From: Streptomyces flaveolus
GTDB taxonomy: Bacteria > Actinomycetota > Actinomycetes > Streptomycetales > Streptomycetaceae
DNA length: 64,000 nt
Direction: 5' to 3'
NCBI RefSeq assembly: GCF_000716535.1
Contig: NZ_JNWV01000040.1
Coordinates: 56,158 to 120,157, forward strand
Shown: piece by piece, positions 53,341 through 62,573 of the stretch
Layout: each line of letters begins with the position of its first letter
Numbering within the stretch: position 1 is the first letter of the stretch
Program-made: the position numbers and the translations under genes
The notes under the pieces: generated by a model
What the model saw: only the letters and a program-made list of their open reading frames with translations
Database searches by the model: none
What the model was told of the DNA's origin: nothing

Positions 53341-54357
53341 TCAGGTCGTGCTCGCGGTACGGCGCTGGACCAGGACGGCGGCGACGATGATCGCGCCCTT
53401 GGCGATCTGCTGGACGTCGCTCTGGAGGTTGTTCAGGGCGAAGATGTTCGTGATCGTCGTGAAGATCAGCACGCCGAGCACGGAGCCGGTGACGGTGCCG
53501 CGGCCCCCGCTGAGCAGGGTGCCGCCGATGATGGCGGCCGCGATGGCGTCGAGTTCGTAGAGGTTGCCGTTGGTGTTCTGGCCGGAGCCGGAGAGCACGA
53601 TCAGCAGGAAGGCGGCGATGCCGCAGCACAGCCCGGACAGCAGGTAGAGGTAGAGCCGCTGGCGGCGGACGTCGATGCCGGCGAGGCGGGCGGCCTCGGC
53701 GTTGCCGCCGACGGCGACCGTGCGCCTGCCGAAGGTGGTGCGGTTGAGCAGCAGCCAGCCGAGGACCGTCACCAACGCGAACACCAGGACCAGCGGCGGG
53801 ATGCCGAGCACATAGGAGTCGCGCTCACCGAGGTTCAGGATGCCGTCGACGGTCACGATCTGCGTCTTGCCGTCGGTGATCTGCAGGGCCAGTCCGCGCG
53901 CCGACGCCAGCATGGCGAGGGTGGCGATGAAGGGGACCATCCCGCCGTACGCGACGAGCAGGCCGTTGACGAGCCCGCAGCCGAGGCCGACGAGCACCGC
54001 CGTGAAGAGGATCCCGGCGAAACCGTACTCCTGCGTGGCGACCGTGGTCGCCCACACGGAGGCGAGGGCGACGATGGCACCGACGGACAGGTCGATGCCC
54101 CCGGAGGTGATGACGAAGGTCATGCCGACGGTGACCACGCCGATCACGGACGCCTGGGTCAGGACCAGTTGGAGGTTGCGGGTGTCGAGGAACTCGTCGG
54201 GCTTGGTGACGCCGCCGATGACGACCAGCGCGGCGAGCACCCCGAGCAGGGAGAGGGTTCGGAGGTCGGCGCGGGCCGGCAGGCCGCGCCAGACGGGGAG
54301 CCGGGCCGGCGGTGTCGGGCCGGCGGTGTCCCGGGGCGGGGAGACGTGCTGCGTCAT
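53341..54357 (-). CDS. Sugar ABC transporter permease (RbsC type)
   Basis: The 338-aa membrane protein has about 9 hydrophobic segments and the ribose-permease patterns VTVGMTFVITSGGIDLSVGAI and AVGGNAEAARLAGIDVRR. It overlaps the ATPase gene by 4 nt (ATGA) and precedes the binding-protein gene by 17 nt. Confidence 0.94.
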   Translation of the reverse strand: MTQHVSPPRDTAGPTPPARLPVWRGLPARADLRTLSLLGVLAALVVIGGVTKPDEFLDTRNLQLVLTQASVIGVVTVGMTFVITSGGIDLSVGAIVALASVWATTVATQEYGFAGILFTAVLVGLGCGLVNGLLVAYGGMVPFIATLAMLASARGLALQITDGKTQIVTVDGILNLGERDSYVLGIPPLVLVFALVTVLGWLLLNRTTFGRRTVAVGGNAEAARLAGIDVRRQRLYLYLLSGLCCGIAAFLLIVLSGSGQNTNGNLYELDAIAAAIIGGTLLSGGRGTVTGSVLGVLIFTTITNIFALNNLQSDVQQIAKGAIIVAAVLVQRRTASTT

Positions 54358-55871
54358 GACGCCGGGCTTCCTTCCATGACGAGGTCGAGGACTCGGTGTT
54401 CATCCAGCTCGTGGGCGGACGCCGTGTGCACGACGCGGCCCTCGCGGAGCACCAGCACACGGTCGGCGAGGCCCAGCACCTCGGGCACCTCGCTGGAGAC
54501 CAGCAGGACGGCGAGGCCCTCGTCCGCCAGCCGGCGCACCACCGCGTACAGTTCGGCGCGGGCGCCGACGTCGACGCCGCGGGTGGGCTCGTCCAGCAGC
54601 AGCACCCGGCAGCCGCGCAGCAGCCAGCGGGCGAGCACGGCCTTCTGCTGGTTGCCGCCGGACAGGGTGCGCACGGGCACGTCCGGGTTGTCGGGCCGCA
54701 GCGACAGCTCCCGGGTCGCGGCCCGTGCGGCGCCGCGCTCGCCGCGCCGGTCGATCCAGCCGCCCCGGGAGAAGCGGGACAGGGAGGACACCGACACGTT
54801 CCGGGTGACGGACTCCAGCATCAGCAGGGCCTGCGCCTTGCGCTCCTCGGGCGCGAGCCCTATCCCGGCGCGCACGGCGGCACGGACGCTACCGGTGCGC
54901 AACCGGCGGCCGGCGACGACGACTTCGCCCGCGGTGGGCCGGCGTGCCCCGTAGACGGTCTCCAGGATCTCCGAGCGCCCCGAGCCGACCAGTCCGGCGA
55001 GCCCCACGATCTCACCCGGGCGCAGATCGAGGTCGAGCGGCGCGAACTCTCCGTCCCGCGCGAGGCCCCGCACCTGGAGGACGGGCTCCGCCTCCGGCGT
55101 CCGGGCGGGCCGCTCGGGGAAGACGTACTCCACGTTGCGGCCCGTCATCAGGGCGACGACGTCCCGGGTCGGGGTGGTCTTCGCGGGCAGTCCGCCGGCG
55201 ACGGCCCGGCCGTCCTTGAGCACGGTCACCCGGTCGCCGATGCGCCGGATCTCCTCCAGCCGGTGCGAGATGTAGACGATGGCGACCCCTTCGGCGGTGA
55301 GATCGCCGACGATCCGGAAGAGGTTGTCCACCTCGTCGGGGTCGAGCGCGGCCGACGGCTCGTCCATCACGATGAGCCGTACGTCGTGGGAGAGGGCCCG
55401 TGCCATCGACACGATCTGCTGCTGCGCCGCCGACAACTCCCCGACGGAACGGGCCGGATCGATCTCGGGATGCCCGAGCCGCTTCAGCAGTGCCGCCGTC
55501 TCGGTGCGGGCGGCCTTCCCGCGCACGACGAACCCGGCGGCCGTCGGCTCGTGGCCGAGGTGGACGTTCTCCGCCACCGACAGGTGCTCCACCAGGTCGA
55601 GTTCCTGGTAGATGGTGGCGATGCCCAGGCGCATGGCGGCGATCGGGGAGCGCAGGGTGACCGGCTCGCCGCGCCAGCGGATGCTGCCGCCGTCCGGCTG
55701 GTGGGCACCGGCCAGCACCTTGATGAGCGTGGACTTCCCGGCGCCGTTCTGGCCGAGCAGACAGTGCACCTCCCCGGCCAGGACGTCGAGGTCGACGCCG
55801 TCCAGAGCGCGGACTCCGGGGAACGACTTGGTGATTCCGGACATGCTGAGCAGCGGTGGTTCTGGTGCCAT
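54354..55871 (-). CDS. Sugar ABC transporter ATP-binding protein (RbsA/MglA type)
   Basis: The 505-aa protein carries two ABC domains. The first has Walker A GQNGAGKSTL (about 40) and Walker B LIVMDEPSAAL, with an atypical signature SAAQQQ. The second has the degenerate P-loop GLVGSGRSEIL normal for this family, the signature LSGGNQQK and Walker B VLLLDEPTRGVDVGA. It is the first gene of the long minus-strand operon. Confidence 0.95.
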   Translation of the reverse strand: MAPEPPLLSMSGITKSFPGVRALDGVDLDVLAGEVHCLLGQNGAGKSTLIKVLAGAHQPDGGSIRWRGEPVTLRSPIAAMRLGIATIYQELDLVEHLSVAENVHLGHEPTAAGFVVRGKAARTETAALLKRLGHPEIDPARSVGELSAAQQQIVSMARALSHDVRLIVMDEPSAALDPDEVDNLFRIVGDLTAEGVAIVYISHRLEEIRRIGDRVTVLKDGRAVAGGLPAKTTPTRDVVALMTGRNVEYVFPERPARTPEAEPVLQVRGLARDGEFAPLDLDLRPGEIVGLAGLVGSGRSEILETVYGARRPTAGEVVVAGRRLRTGSVRAAVRAGIGLAPEERKAQALLMLESVTRNVSVSSLSRFSRGGWIDRRGERGAARAATRELSLRPDNPDVPVRTLSGGNQQKAVLARWLLRGCRVLLLDEPTRGVDVGARAELYAVVRRLADEGLAVLLVSSEVPEVLGLADRVLVLREGRVVHTASAHELDEHRVLDLVMEGSPAS

Positions 55872-55946
55872 GTGAGTCCCCTCGGCGGGCGTGCGGACCG
55901 GTGTCAGGGCGTAGCGGGGCGAGCGCCCTGCGGCCAGGGAGCGGAG

Positions 55947-55958
55947 TTACACGAGTAA
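55947..55958. promoter_or_regulatory. Candidate operator TTAC-N4-GTAA upstream of the ABC operon
   Basis: A small inverted repeat in an AT-richer patch lies 76 nt before the ATPase start, where a repressor site would be expected. A link to the neighbouring ROK regulator is inference only. Confidence 0.3.
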
Positions 55959-56008
55959 GTGGACGTGGTACGGGAAAGGTCGCTGACGCGGACGGGGTGC
56001 GTGGGCGG

Positions 56009-56090
56009 GCGGAACGGTGGTCGCTTGCACGGCGGAACGGTGTTGCCTTGCGCGGCGGAACGGTGCTGGTGTGCGCGGGCGGAAGGGTGG
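56009..56090. repeat. Short direct repeats, GCGGAACGGTG motif, four copies
   Basis: GCGGAACGGTG occurs at about 56009, 56032 and 56055, with a variant (GCGGAAGGGTG) at 56079, so the period is 23-24 bp. The array lies between the ROK stop and the ABC operon promoter region. Confidence 0.7.
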
Positions 56091-56111
56091 TCGCTCGCGC
56101 GGGCGGTGCGT

Positions 56112-57302
56112 CTACGCGGGTGAGAAGAGGTGGTCGCTGATCAGCCGGGCGGCGCCGATGACACCGGCGCTCGGCCCCAGCTCCCCGAGGACGATGGGCA
56201 GGTTGCCGGTGGCCAGCGGCAGTGACTGGCGGTAGACCTGGGTGCGGATCGCGGCGAGCAGGGTGTGACCGAGGCCGGTCACCCCGCCGCCGATCACCAC
56301 CAGGCCCGGGTTGAAGAAGGACACGAGCCCGGCGATGACCTGGCCCACCCGGGTGCCGCCCTCACGGATCAGTTCGAGCGCGGTCGCGTCACCCGCGGCG
56401 GCAGCGGCGGCGACGTCCACGGCGGTGAGAGTGCCGTTCGCCTCCAGCCGGGCCGCGAGTTCGGCGGACAGGCCCTGCCCGGCCGCCTGCGTCGCGTCCC
56501 GGGCCAGGGCCGCGCCGCTGAAGTGGGCTTCCAGGCAGCCCCGGTTGCCGCAGGCGCAGGGCCGGCCGTCGGGCACCGCCTGGATGTGGCCGATGTCGCC
56601 GGCGCTTCCGGTGGTGCCCCGGTGCACCCGGCCGCCCGCGACGATGCCGCAGCCGATCCCGGTGCCGATCTTGACGCAGAGGAAGTCGGCCGTGGTACGG
56701 GCGACTCCCGCGTGCTGCTCTCCCATCGCCATGAGGTTCACGTCGTTGTCGACCATGACCGGGCAGCCGAGTTCCTGACTGAGCGCCTCCCGGACGGGGA
56801 AGCCGTCCCAGCCCGGCATGATCGGCGGGGCGACCGGTACGCCCTCGGGGAAGCGGACCGGTCCGGGGACGCCGATGCCGGCGCCGTCGAAGCCCTCGGC
56901 GAGTCCCGCGGCCTTCAACTTCCCGGCCAGGTCCAGGACTTGCTCGAAGACCGCGACCGGCCCCTCGCGCACGTCCATCGGCTGGTTGAGATGGCCGAGG
57001 ATCTCCAGTTCCGGGGTGGTGACGGCGACGTCGACCGAGGTCGCGCCGATGTCGACACCGAGGAACCTGAGGTCCGGGTTGAGGCGGACGTTGTGGGAGC
57101 GCCGGCCGCCGCGCGAGGCGGCGAGTCCGTCGGCCACCACCAGGCCCGTCTCCAGCAGCCGGTCCACCTCCACGGCCAGCTTGGACCGGGACAGGTCGAC
57201 CTGGTCACCCAGCTGGGCCCGGGAGTTGGGGCCACCGTCACGCAGCAGCTTCAGCAGGCGGGCCTGGTGCGCGTTAGCCGGTCGAGCCGTCATGCGTCTC
57301 AC
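56112..57302 (-). CDS. ROK family transcriptional regulator
   Basis: In this 396-aa protein, residues about 10-65 are a winged helix (NAHQARLLKLLRDGGPNSRAQLGDQVDLSRSKLAVEV). It is followed by a ROK sugar-kinase-like fold with DIGATSVDVAV, KIGTGIGCGIV and the zinc motif CACGNRGCLEAH. The GTG at 57302 is chosen because GGGGAG lies 6 nt upstream; the next in-frame ATG (57293) is too far from it. It precedes the sugar ABC operon on the same strand and is the likely repressor of the whole 19-kb unit. Confidence 0.93.
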   Translation of the reverse strand: MRRMTARPANAHQARLLKLLRDGGPNSRAQLGDQVDLSRSKLAVEVDRLLETGLVVADGLAASRGGRRSHNVRLNPDLRFLGVDIGATSVDVAVTTPELEILGHLNQPMDVREGPVAVFEQVLDLAGKLKAAGLAEGFDGAGIGVPGPVRFPEGVPVAPPIMPGWDGFPVREALSQELGCPVMVDNDVNLMAMGEQHAGVARTTADFLCVKIGTGIGCGIVAGGRVHRGTTGSAGDIGHIQAVPDGRPCACGNRGCLEAHFSGAALARDATQAAGQGLSAELAARLEANGTLTAVDVAAAAAAGDATALELIREGGTRVGQVIAGLVSFFNPGLVVIGGGVTGLGHTLLAAIRTQVYRQSLPLATGNLPIVLGELGPSAGVIGAARLISDHLFSPA

Positions 57303-57376
57303 GTGCCCCTCCCCGCCATTTTCGGCCACCAGTGTCGGGCTTTCGACAGGGAACGTAGCAGTGGCTGCCCACCCTG

Positions 57377-57413
57377 GGAAGAAGTCGTGCACGGATTCCT
57401 GTGAACTTCTTCC
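57377..57413. promoter_or_regulatory. Perfect 9-bp inverted repeat between ROK and epoxide hydrolase genes
   Basis: GGAAGAAGT (57377-57385) and ACTTCTTCC (57405-57413) are exact complements 19 nt apart, about two helical turns centre to centre. The position, 75 nt upstream of the ROK start, suits autoregulation. Confidence 0.55.
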
Positions 57414-57517
57414 ACTGAGAGGACAAAGATCGGGGGTGGCCTTGCGACGGCCCGGCGCGCCGCCCCACCATCCGACAGGCCGACGACCCTTCGCCCCACC
57501 TGGTAAGGAAGCACGCC

Positions 57518-58753
57518 ATGACCACTCCGAACGCCTTTCCCCTGGAGCCCACCCCCATCCATGTGTCCGACGAGGTCCTCGACGACCTGCGTGCCCGTCT
57601 CGCCTCGACCCGTCCGCCGCTGGACGAGGGGAACGAGGACTGGTCCTACGGCGTCCCGGACAGCCGTCTGCGGGAGCTGGTCGCCCACTGGCGGGACGGC
57701 TACGACTGGCGCAAGGCCGAGGCCGCCATCAACACCTACGAGCAGTACCAGGTGAGCGTCACCGGTGTCCCGGTGCACTTCATGCGCAAGCCCGGCCACG
57801 GCCCCCGCCCGATCCCCCTGATCCTCACCCACGGTTGGCCGTGGACGTTCTGGCACTGGTCGAAGGTGATCGACCCGCTCGCCGACCCGACCGCGTTCGG
57901 CGGTGACCCGGCCGACGCCTTCGACGTGATCGTGCCGTCCCTGCCCGGCTTCGGCTTCCCCGGCCCGCTCACCGGCTTTCCGGACGTCAACTTCTGGAAG
58001 GTCGCCGACCTCTGGCACACCCTGATGACCGAGACCCTGGGGTACGAGAAGTACGCCGCCGGGGGTTGCGACATCGGCGGGCTCGTCTCCAGCCAGCTCG
58101 GCCACAAGTACGCCGACGAGCTGTACGGCATCCACATCGGCTCCGGGCTGCCGCTCGACTTCTTCACCGGCCCCCGCGCCTGGGACTTCGCCCGGAACCG
58201 GCCCCTCACCGACGACCAGCCCGCCGACGTCCGCGCCCGCGTCGTCGAGCTGGACCACCGCTGGGCGTCCCACCTCGCCGTGCACATGCTCGACGGCGCC
58301 ACCCTGGCGCACGGGCTGAGCGACTCACCCGCCGGACTGCTCGCCTGGCTGCTGGAGCGCTGGAACGCCTGGAGCGACAACGGCGGCGACGTCGAGTCCG
58401 TCTTCACCAGGGACGACCTGCTCACCCACGCCACGATCTACTGGGTGAACAACTCCATCGCCACGTCGATGCGCTACTACGCCAACGCCAACCGCTACCC
58501 CTGGGTCCCCGCCCACGACCGCACCCCCATCGTGCGGGCCCCGGTCGGTCTCACCTTCGTCACGTACGAGAACCCGCCCGGCGTCCACACCGCCGACGAG
58601 CGGGTCCGGGCGTTCGAGACCGGCCCGCAGGCCGATTGGTTCCACCACGTCAACGTCAACGCCCACGACCGCGGCGGTCACTTCATCCCCTGGGAGAACC
58701 CCGACGCCTGGGTGAGCGACCTGCGCCGCACCTTCCACGACCGCAGGCCCTGA
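57518..58753 (+). CDS. Epoxide hydrolase (alpha/beta hydrolase with EHN domain)
   Basis: This 411-aa protein has an N-terminal epoxide-hydrolase domain (PTPIHVSDEVLDDLRARLAST, WRDGYDWRKAEAAIN) and an alpha/beta hydrolase core with the HGWP oxyanion motif (LTHGWPWTFWHW). The nucleophile Asp lies in the GGCDIGG elbow. A His near the end (DRGGHFIPWENP) completes the triad. It opens epoxides to diols. AAGGA lies 9 nt upstream of the ATG. Substrate unknown. Confidence 0.93.
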   Translation: MTTPNAFPLEPTPIHVSDEVLDDLRARLASTRPPLDEGNEDWSYGVPDSRLRELVAHWRDGYDWRKAEAAINTYEQYQVSVTGVPVHFMRKPGHGPRPIPLILTHGWPWTFWHWSKVIDPLADPTAFGGDPADAFDVIVPSLPGFGFPGPLTGFPDVNFWKVADLWHTLMTETLGYEKYAAGGCDIGGLVSSQLGHKYADELYGIHIGSGLPLDFFTGPRAWDFARNRPLTDDQPADVRARVVELDHRWASHLAVHMLDGATLAHGLSDSPAGLLAWLLERWNAWSDNGGDVESVFTRDDLLTHATIYWVNNSIATSMRYYANANRYPWVPAHDRTPIVRAPVGLTFVTYENPPGVHTADERVRAFETGPQADWFHHVNVNAHDRGGHFIPWENPDAWVSDLRRTFHDRRP

Positions 58754-58778
58754 ACGCACCGAGCGGTACCTTGCCGCC

Positions 58779-59603
58779 ATGTGCATCTCGACGAGTGAAG
58801 CCGCGTTCTCCGGCACGATCGTGTACTGCGGACGGCAGCACCACCCGGTGCACGGCCTGATCCACGTCCTGGGCTACCAGAACACCGCCGTCAACCTGGC
58901 GGACGGCCCGAACGCCATGCTGCTGCACCTGCCCACCACGCGGCTCACTCCGAGGCACTTCCTCTCCGCCGGACGCACCGGCGACGTCCTGAGCCGCATG
59001 GTGGCCGCTGTCGAACCCGTCGCCGCCGGAGCCCACGACATCGCGTGGATGAGCGCGGAACCGCAGCCCGTCCAGGTCTTCGACCACGACGTCTACACGG
59101 TGCTCCTGGCCACCGACCCCACCGCGGTCCCCACCGCGTTGCGGCAGGTGCCGCCGCACCGCCGACCGGACCTCGACCCGGACCTCCTGCGCTTCTACGC
59201 CGACCACTTTCCCGACCACACCATCGCCGTGTGCTGCTTCGACAACGCCGACGCGCGACGCGCCAAGCCGCTGCTGCTGTGGTACCCGCCCCTCGACCCG
59301 GACCAGTTGACCGTACCGGCCCTGGACAGCCACACCGGAACGGCACCGGACCTCGACGCCAGCGTGACCGTGGACCACTGGGTCCTGCTCTCCACCGACC
59401 GAGCCCCCGCCGGCTGGGGCGAACCCGTCGACTACCCCAAGAACATGCGCCACAGCCTGCGCGCCTTCCTTCCCACCGCCGTAGTGGGCCGGTACTACGG
59501 CGAAGGGCAGACCCTGACCAACGGAGACTTCACCATCAGCCACCGGAATCTTCTCGCCGGCGACCTCGACCGCATCGAGCGCCTGCGACCGACTCGCCGC
59601 TGA
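58779..59603 (+). CDS. Uncharacterised protein
   Basis: This 274-aa soluble protein has no signal peptide. It begins MCISTSEAAFSGTIVYCGRQ, so Cys2 could become N-terminal after Met removal, and contains DNADARRAKPLLLWYPP in the middle. The exposed Cys2, together with the MC start, resembles the N-terminal-nucleophile pattern, but the rest does not match a family I know. It lies 25 nt after the epoxide hydrolase and is probably co-transcribed. Confidence 0.7.
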   Translation: MCISTSEAAFSGTIVYCGRQHHPVHGLIHVLGYQNTAVNLADGPNAMLLHLPTTRLTPRHFLSAGRTGDVLSRMVAAVEPVAAGAHDIAWMSAEPQPVQVFDHDVYTVLLATDPTAVPTALRQVPPHRRPDLDPDLLRFYADHFPDHTIAVCCFDNADARRAKPLLLWYPPLDPDQLTVPALDSHTGTAPDLDASVTVDHWVLLSTDRAPAGWGEPVDYPKNMRHSLRAFLPTAVVGRYYGEGQTLTNGDFTISHRNLLAGDLDRIERLRPTRR

Positions 59604-59630
59604 TCTTCGGACCGTGGTGTTCCGCCCTCT

Positions 59631-61004
59631 TTAAGGGACGACTCCCAGTTCGGGTTGCGGTTCCGGTTGCGGTACCGGCGGGGCCTTCGGTTCCCACAGT
59701 GCGGTGGTCCGTACGAACCCGTGGACCACTGAGAGCATCGCCAGGATGAGAAGGGGGCCGAACAGCCACGGATGTGCGGCCATTTCCACCGGCAGATAGC
59801 GGTACGACAACAGGAGCGCGGCGAATACGGCCGTACCGTGGGCGACGAGCTGGATTCCGGACCGGTCCCAGCCCCGGTCGAGCGCGCGGAGCGCTGCCTC
59901 GATGGTGAGCGTGAACACGACACCGGCAACGAGATCGGCGCCGTAGTGGTAGCCGAATCCGAGTGTGGCGGTGAGTGTGGCGATCAGCCAGAAGGTGCCC
60001 GCGTAACGCAGGAACCGCGGCCCCTTGCGGGAGTGGACGAAGATCGCGGTGGCCCACGCCGTGTGCAGGCTGGGCATGCAGTTGCGCGGGGTGATCTCGT
60101 CGAACGGTATGGGGTGCGGGGTACCGATGGGCGGGGGCGTGTCCGGCCACAGGTCGGCGACCGCCCAGTGCCCGCCGTCGGCACCGTAGGCGAAGACCGG
60201 CCCGACCACCGGGAAGATCATGTAGATGGCCGGTCCGACCAGGCCGATCACCAGGAACGTGCGCACCAGATGATGGCGCGGGAAGCGGCGCTCGGCCGCC
60301 ACGTCGCGCAGCTGGTACATCGCGACGACGACCGCCGCCACCGCGAGCTGGGCGTAGACGTAGTCGAGAGCGTGGGCGCCGACCGTACCGGTGGCCCGGA
60401 CGATCCGGCCGACCACCCACGACGGGTCGCCGAGCGCGTGATCGGCGGTCGCCACGTACGGGTCGAGCACCGTCGGGCGGGTCTTCGACGTGATGAGGAG
60501 CCAGGTGTCGCCCGTCTTGCGGCCGGCCACCAGCAGCAGGCCGAGACCGACGCCCTTCAGCAGCAGCAGGCGCTCCCGGCCGGTGCGGCGCGTGACCGCG
60601 ATGACCGCACAGCCCACGATGACCCACAACGCGCCGTTGCCGAAGGGATGGCCGTCCTCGGTCAGGCCGACGCCGGCCGCCCACCGCGCCAGCAGGAAGA
60701 CGATGTCGATGCCGAACGCGACGCCGGCCGCGATGAAGCGTTCCCGCCAGGTGAGGACCACCATCGTCAACGCCATACTGGCGTACAAGAGGAATCCTGA
60801 TTTAGGCGGAAATACCAGCTCTCGCACCTGATAGGTGATCGGCCCCGGCAGACCGTAGTGACGCGCGGCGATCTCCAGCACGACGAGGAATGCGAGGGTC
60901 ACCACACCGGCCGCGGCCCACAGCACCGTCCGTGGTCGACGCCATGCGGCGAACGAAGTCCTGCTCTTTTGTGGCGGAAAATCCCGCGATGCTCTAGGTA
61001 TCAA
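59631..61004 (-). CDS. Phosphatase PAP2 family membrane protein
   Basis: The 457-aa protein has about ten membrane segments. PAP2 signatures are RNCMPSLHTAWATAIF (C2 motif, Ser-x-His) and FGYHYGADLVAGV (C3 motif with His and Asp), resembling AUR1/inositol-phosphorylceramide-synthase-like enzymes. It would dephosphorylate lipid phosphates or transfer a phospho-head group. The assigned start is a TTG with no Shine-Dalgarno, so the true start may be internal, near RRPRTVLW. A 30-aa ORF ends across it. Confidence 0.82.
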   Translation of the reverse strand: MIPRASRDFPPQKSRTSFAAWRRPRTVLWAAAGVVTLAFLVVLEIAARHYGLPGPITYQVRELVFPPKSGFLLYASMALTMVVLTWRERFIAAGVAFGIDIVFLLARWAAGVGLTEDGHPFGNGALWVIVGCAVIAVTRRTGRERLLLLKGVGLGLLLVAGRKTGDTWLLITSKTRPTVLDPYVATADHALGDPSWVVGRIVRATGTVGAHALDYVYAQLAVAAVVVAMYQLRDVAAERRFPRHHLVRTFLVIGLVGPAIYMIFPVVGPVFAYGADGGHWAVADLWPDTPPPIGTPHPIPFDEITPRNCMPSLHTAWATAIFVHSRKGPRFLRYAGTFWLIATLTATLGFGYHYGADLVAGVVFTLTIEAALRALDRGWDRSGIQLVAHGTAVFAALLLSYRYLPVEMAAHPWLFGPLLILAMLSVVHGFVRTTALWEPKAPPVPQPEPQPELGVVP

Positions 61005-61086
61005 TTGTTTGGCCGATGCGTTGGACGTTGTTTGTTTTTCCGACGAGGACGGGCGATGAGGGCGTGCTTGTCATGAGTTCGATCAT
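60994..61086 (-). CDS. Possible 30-aa leader ORF overlapping the PAP2 start
   Basis: ATG at 61086 opens a frame (MIELMTSTPSSPVLVGKTN...) ending at a TAG at 60994, 10 nt inside the PAP2 frame. Overlap with a TTG start that has no ribosome site suggests re-initiation coupling. The peptide has no recognised motif and no strong Shine-Dalgarno, so this is tentative. Confidence 0.25.
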   Translation of the reverse strand: MIELMTSTPSSPVLVGKTNNVQRIGQTIDT

Positions 61087-61133
61087 GTTATCGGAGCGTC
61101 GGCACATTGTGGATGGGAACTGTCCGCGCTCGG

Positions 61134-61871
61134 TCAGCACTCGATGCCCGTTCCGTCCCACGGACTCGGCCCCGTACCGCGGCACCAGGCATCCAGAGCC
61201 CGGCCGTCCACGCACACGATTCCGCACTGACGCGCGTACTCGAGAGCGGGCGTGGTGAAGTCGCTCGTCGTCACCACCGCCGCGACATCGGCTTCGTGGA
61301 TGGTGAAGCAGGTCCCCCCGAACCGCTGGAGGTCCTGCGAGCCGACCTTGTTGGCCACGCCGTACTGCTTGCACTGGATCACCACGCGCCGTCCGTCCGG
61401 GGTGACGGCGGTGACGTCCGCCCCCAAGTCGCCCGCGCCGCCCACCACCTCCACCTCCTGACAGCCGTCACGGGCGCACAGGTCGGCTATGGCCTCCTCG
61501 AAACCGTCGGGCTCGAGCTCGGCGCAGTCCACCACGCCACCGGGGACTTCGGTCGTCTCCTCGTCGGCCGGCCGTAGCGGAACGGCCGCCTCCTCGGCCG
61601 CTTCCTCCAGGGCCCGGGCGGCCCGGCGCGCGTACGCCGCGGCGGAGAAGCGGCGCCACCTGGACCGGCACATCACCGCGGCCGCGATGCCGAGCACCGC
61701 CAGGGTCACGGCCCACAACGGGCGCCGCTCGACCATGCCCGCGGCCGTCCGCACCACCAGCGCGAGGAGGCACAGGATGACCGCGAGCAGCAGGAAGAAC
61801 AGGGCGGTCGTGCGCAGATCGAAGCGACGATCGGCGCGCACACGTCGAACGGGGCGCAGAGGTACGGACAC
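61134..61871 (-). CDS. Membrane-anchored Mrr-type restriction-endonuclease-like protein
   Basis: In this 245-aa protein, two adjacent hydrophobic helices near the N-terminus (TTALFFLLLAVILCLLALVV, LWAVTLAVLGIAAAVMC) anchor a C-terminal Mrr_cat domain (about 130-240). The nuclease core residues appear as GDLGADVTA (Asp) and VVIQCKQYG (Q-x-K). The GTG at 61871 follows GGGAGGGAG. Membrane-bound Mrr-like nucleases are sometimes linked to DNA uptake or defence, but no methylase or other defence gene is nearby. Confidence 0.85.
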   Translation of the reverse strand: MSVPLRPVRRVRADRRFDLRTTALFFLLLAVILCLLALVVRTAAGMVERRPLWAVTLAVLGIAAAVMCRSRWRRFSAAAYARRAARALEEAAEEAAVPLRPADEETTEVPGGVVDCAELEPDGFEEAIADLCARDGCQEVEVVGGAGDLGADVTAVTPDGRRVVIQCKQYGVANKVGSQDLQRFGGTCFTIHEADVAAVVTTSDFTTPALEYARQCGIVCVDGRALDAWCRGTGPSPWDGTGIEC

Positions 61872-62029
61872 GCGGGCTCCCTCCCGGACAGCGACGACAG
61901 AGGTCGGTCCTCTCCGGATGCCCGAGATCACCGGAAGATCGCATCCCGTTCACGGCTCGGCCCTGGCCGGCGACCTCGCCGACCAGGGCTGTCCCCGGTA
62001 CCAGGGGCCGGGGAGCCCCGGCCCGGTGT

Positions 62030-62527
62030 CTATCCGCGTCGGAGCAGGTACTTGTGCTGTCCGGACAGCACGAGCTCGCCCCGCTGGTTGTGGATGGTGG
62101 CCTCCGTGACCACGACACCGTCCTCGCCGCGCGGTTCGAGGCCGGTGACGGTGAGCGCCGGGTACAGGGTGTCCCCGGAGTGCACCTCGGCCAGGAACGT
62201 GCAGGACAGCTCCAGGAAGCTGATGAACACCTCACCGATGAAGTGGGGGAACAGCGTGGCGCCCGGCGCGGTGAACGCCAGTACCTGGAGGCCGTGCACC
62301 ACCGGCGCGGAGTGCCCGTGCCGGCGCGCCCACTCGGCGTCGTAGTGCACCGGGTGGTTGTCCGCGGAGACCGTCTGGAAGGCCGCCGCATGGGCGTCGG
62401 TCAGGGTGCGGCTCGGGGCCCGGAACACCTCGCCGACGCGCAGGTCCTCGAAGGTCCTGGGCGGGACGACGAGGAACGCGTCCGGGTCGAACTCGGTCGT
62501 CGGTGGTGCCGTGTGCTGCGTGTCCAT
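62030..62527 (-). CDS. MaoC-like hotdog-fold dehydratase
   Basis: The 165-aa protein contains the hydratase-2 type motif FQTVSADNHPVHYDAEWA (Asp/His pair) and VVHGLQVLAF. Such enzymes hydrate enoyl-CoA or have related thioester roles. It stands alone on its strand between the Mrr gene and the beta-propeller gene, which begins 46 nt upstream of it and may share its transcript. Confidence 0.9.
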   Translation of the reverse strand: MDTQHTAPPTTEFDPDAFLVVPPRTFEDLRVGEVFRAPSRTLTDAHAAAFQTVSADNHPVHYDAEWARRHGHSAPVVHGLQVLAFTAPGATLFPHFIGEVFISFLELSCTFLAEVHSGDTLYPALTVTGLEPRGEDGVVVTEATIHNQRGELVLSGQHKYLLRRG

Positions 62528-62573
62528 CGCGCTGTCCTCTCGCTCGTGTCTCGTGGTGCGCGTACGTCCGGGC

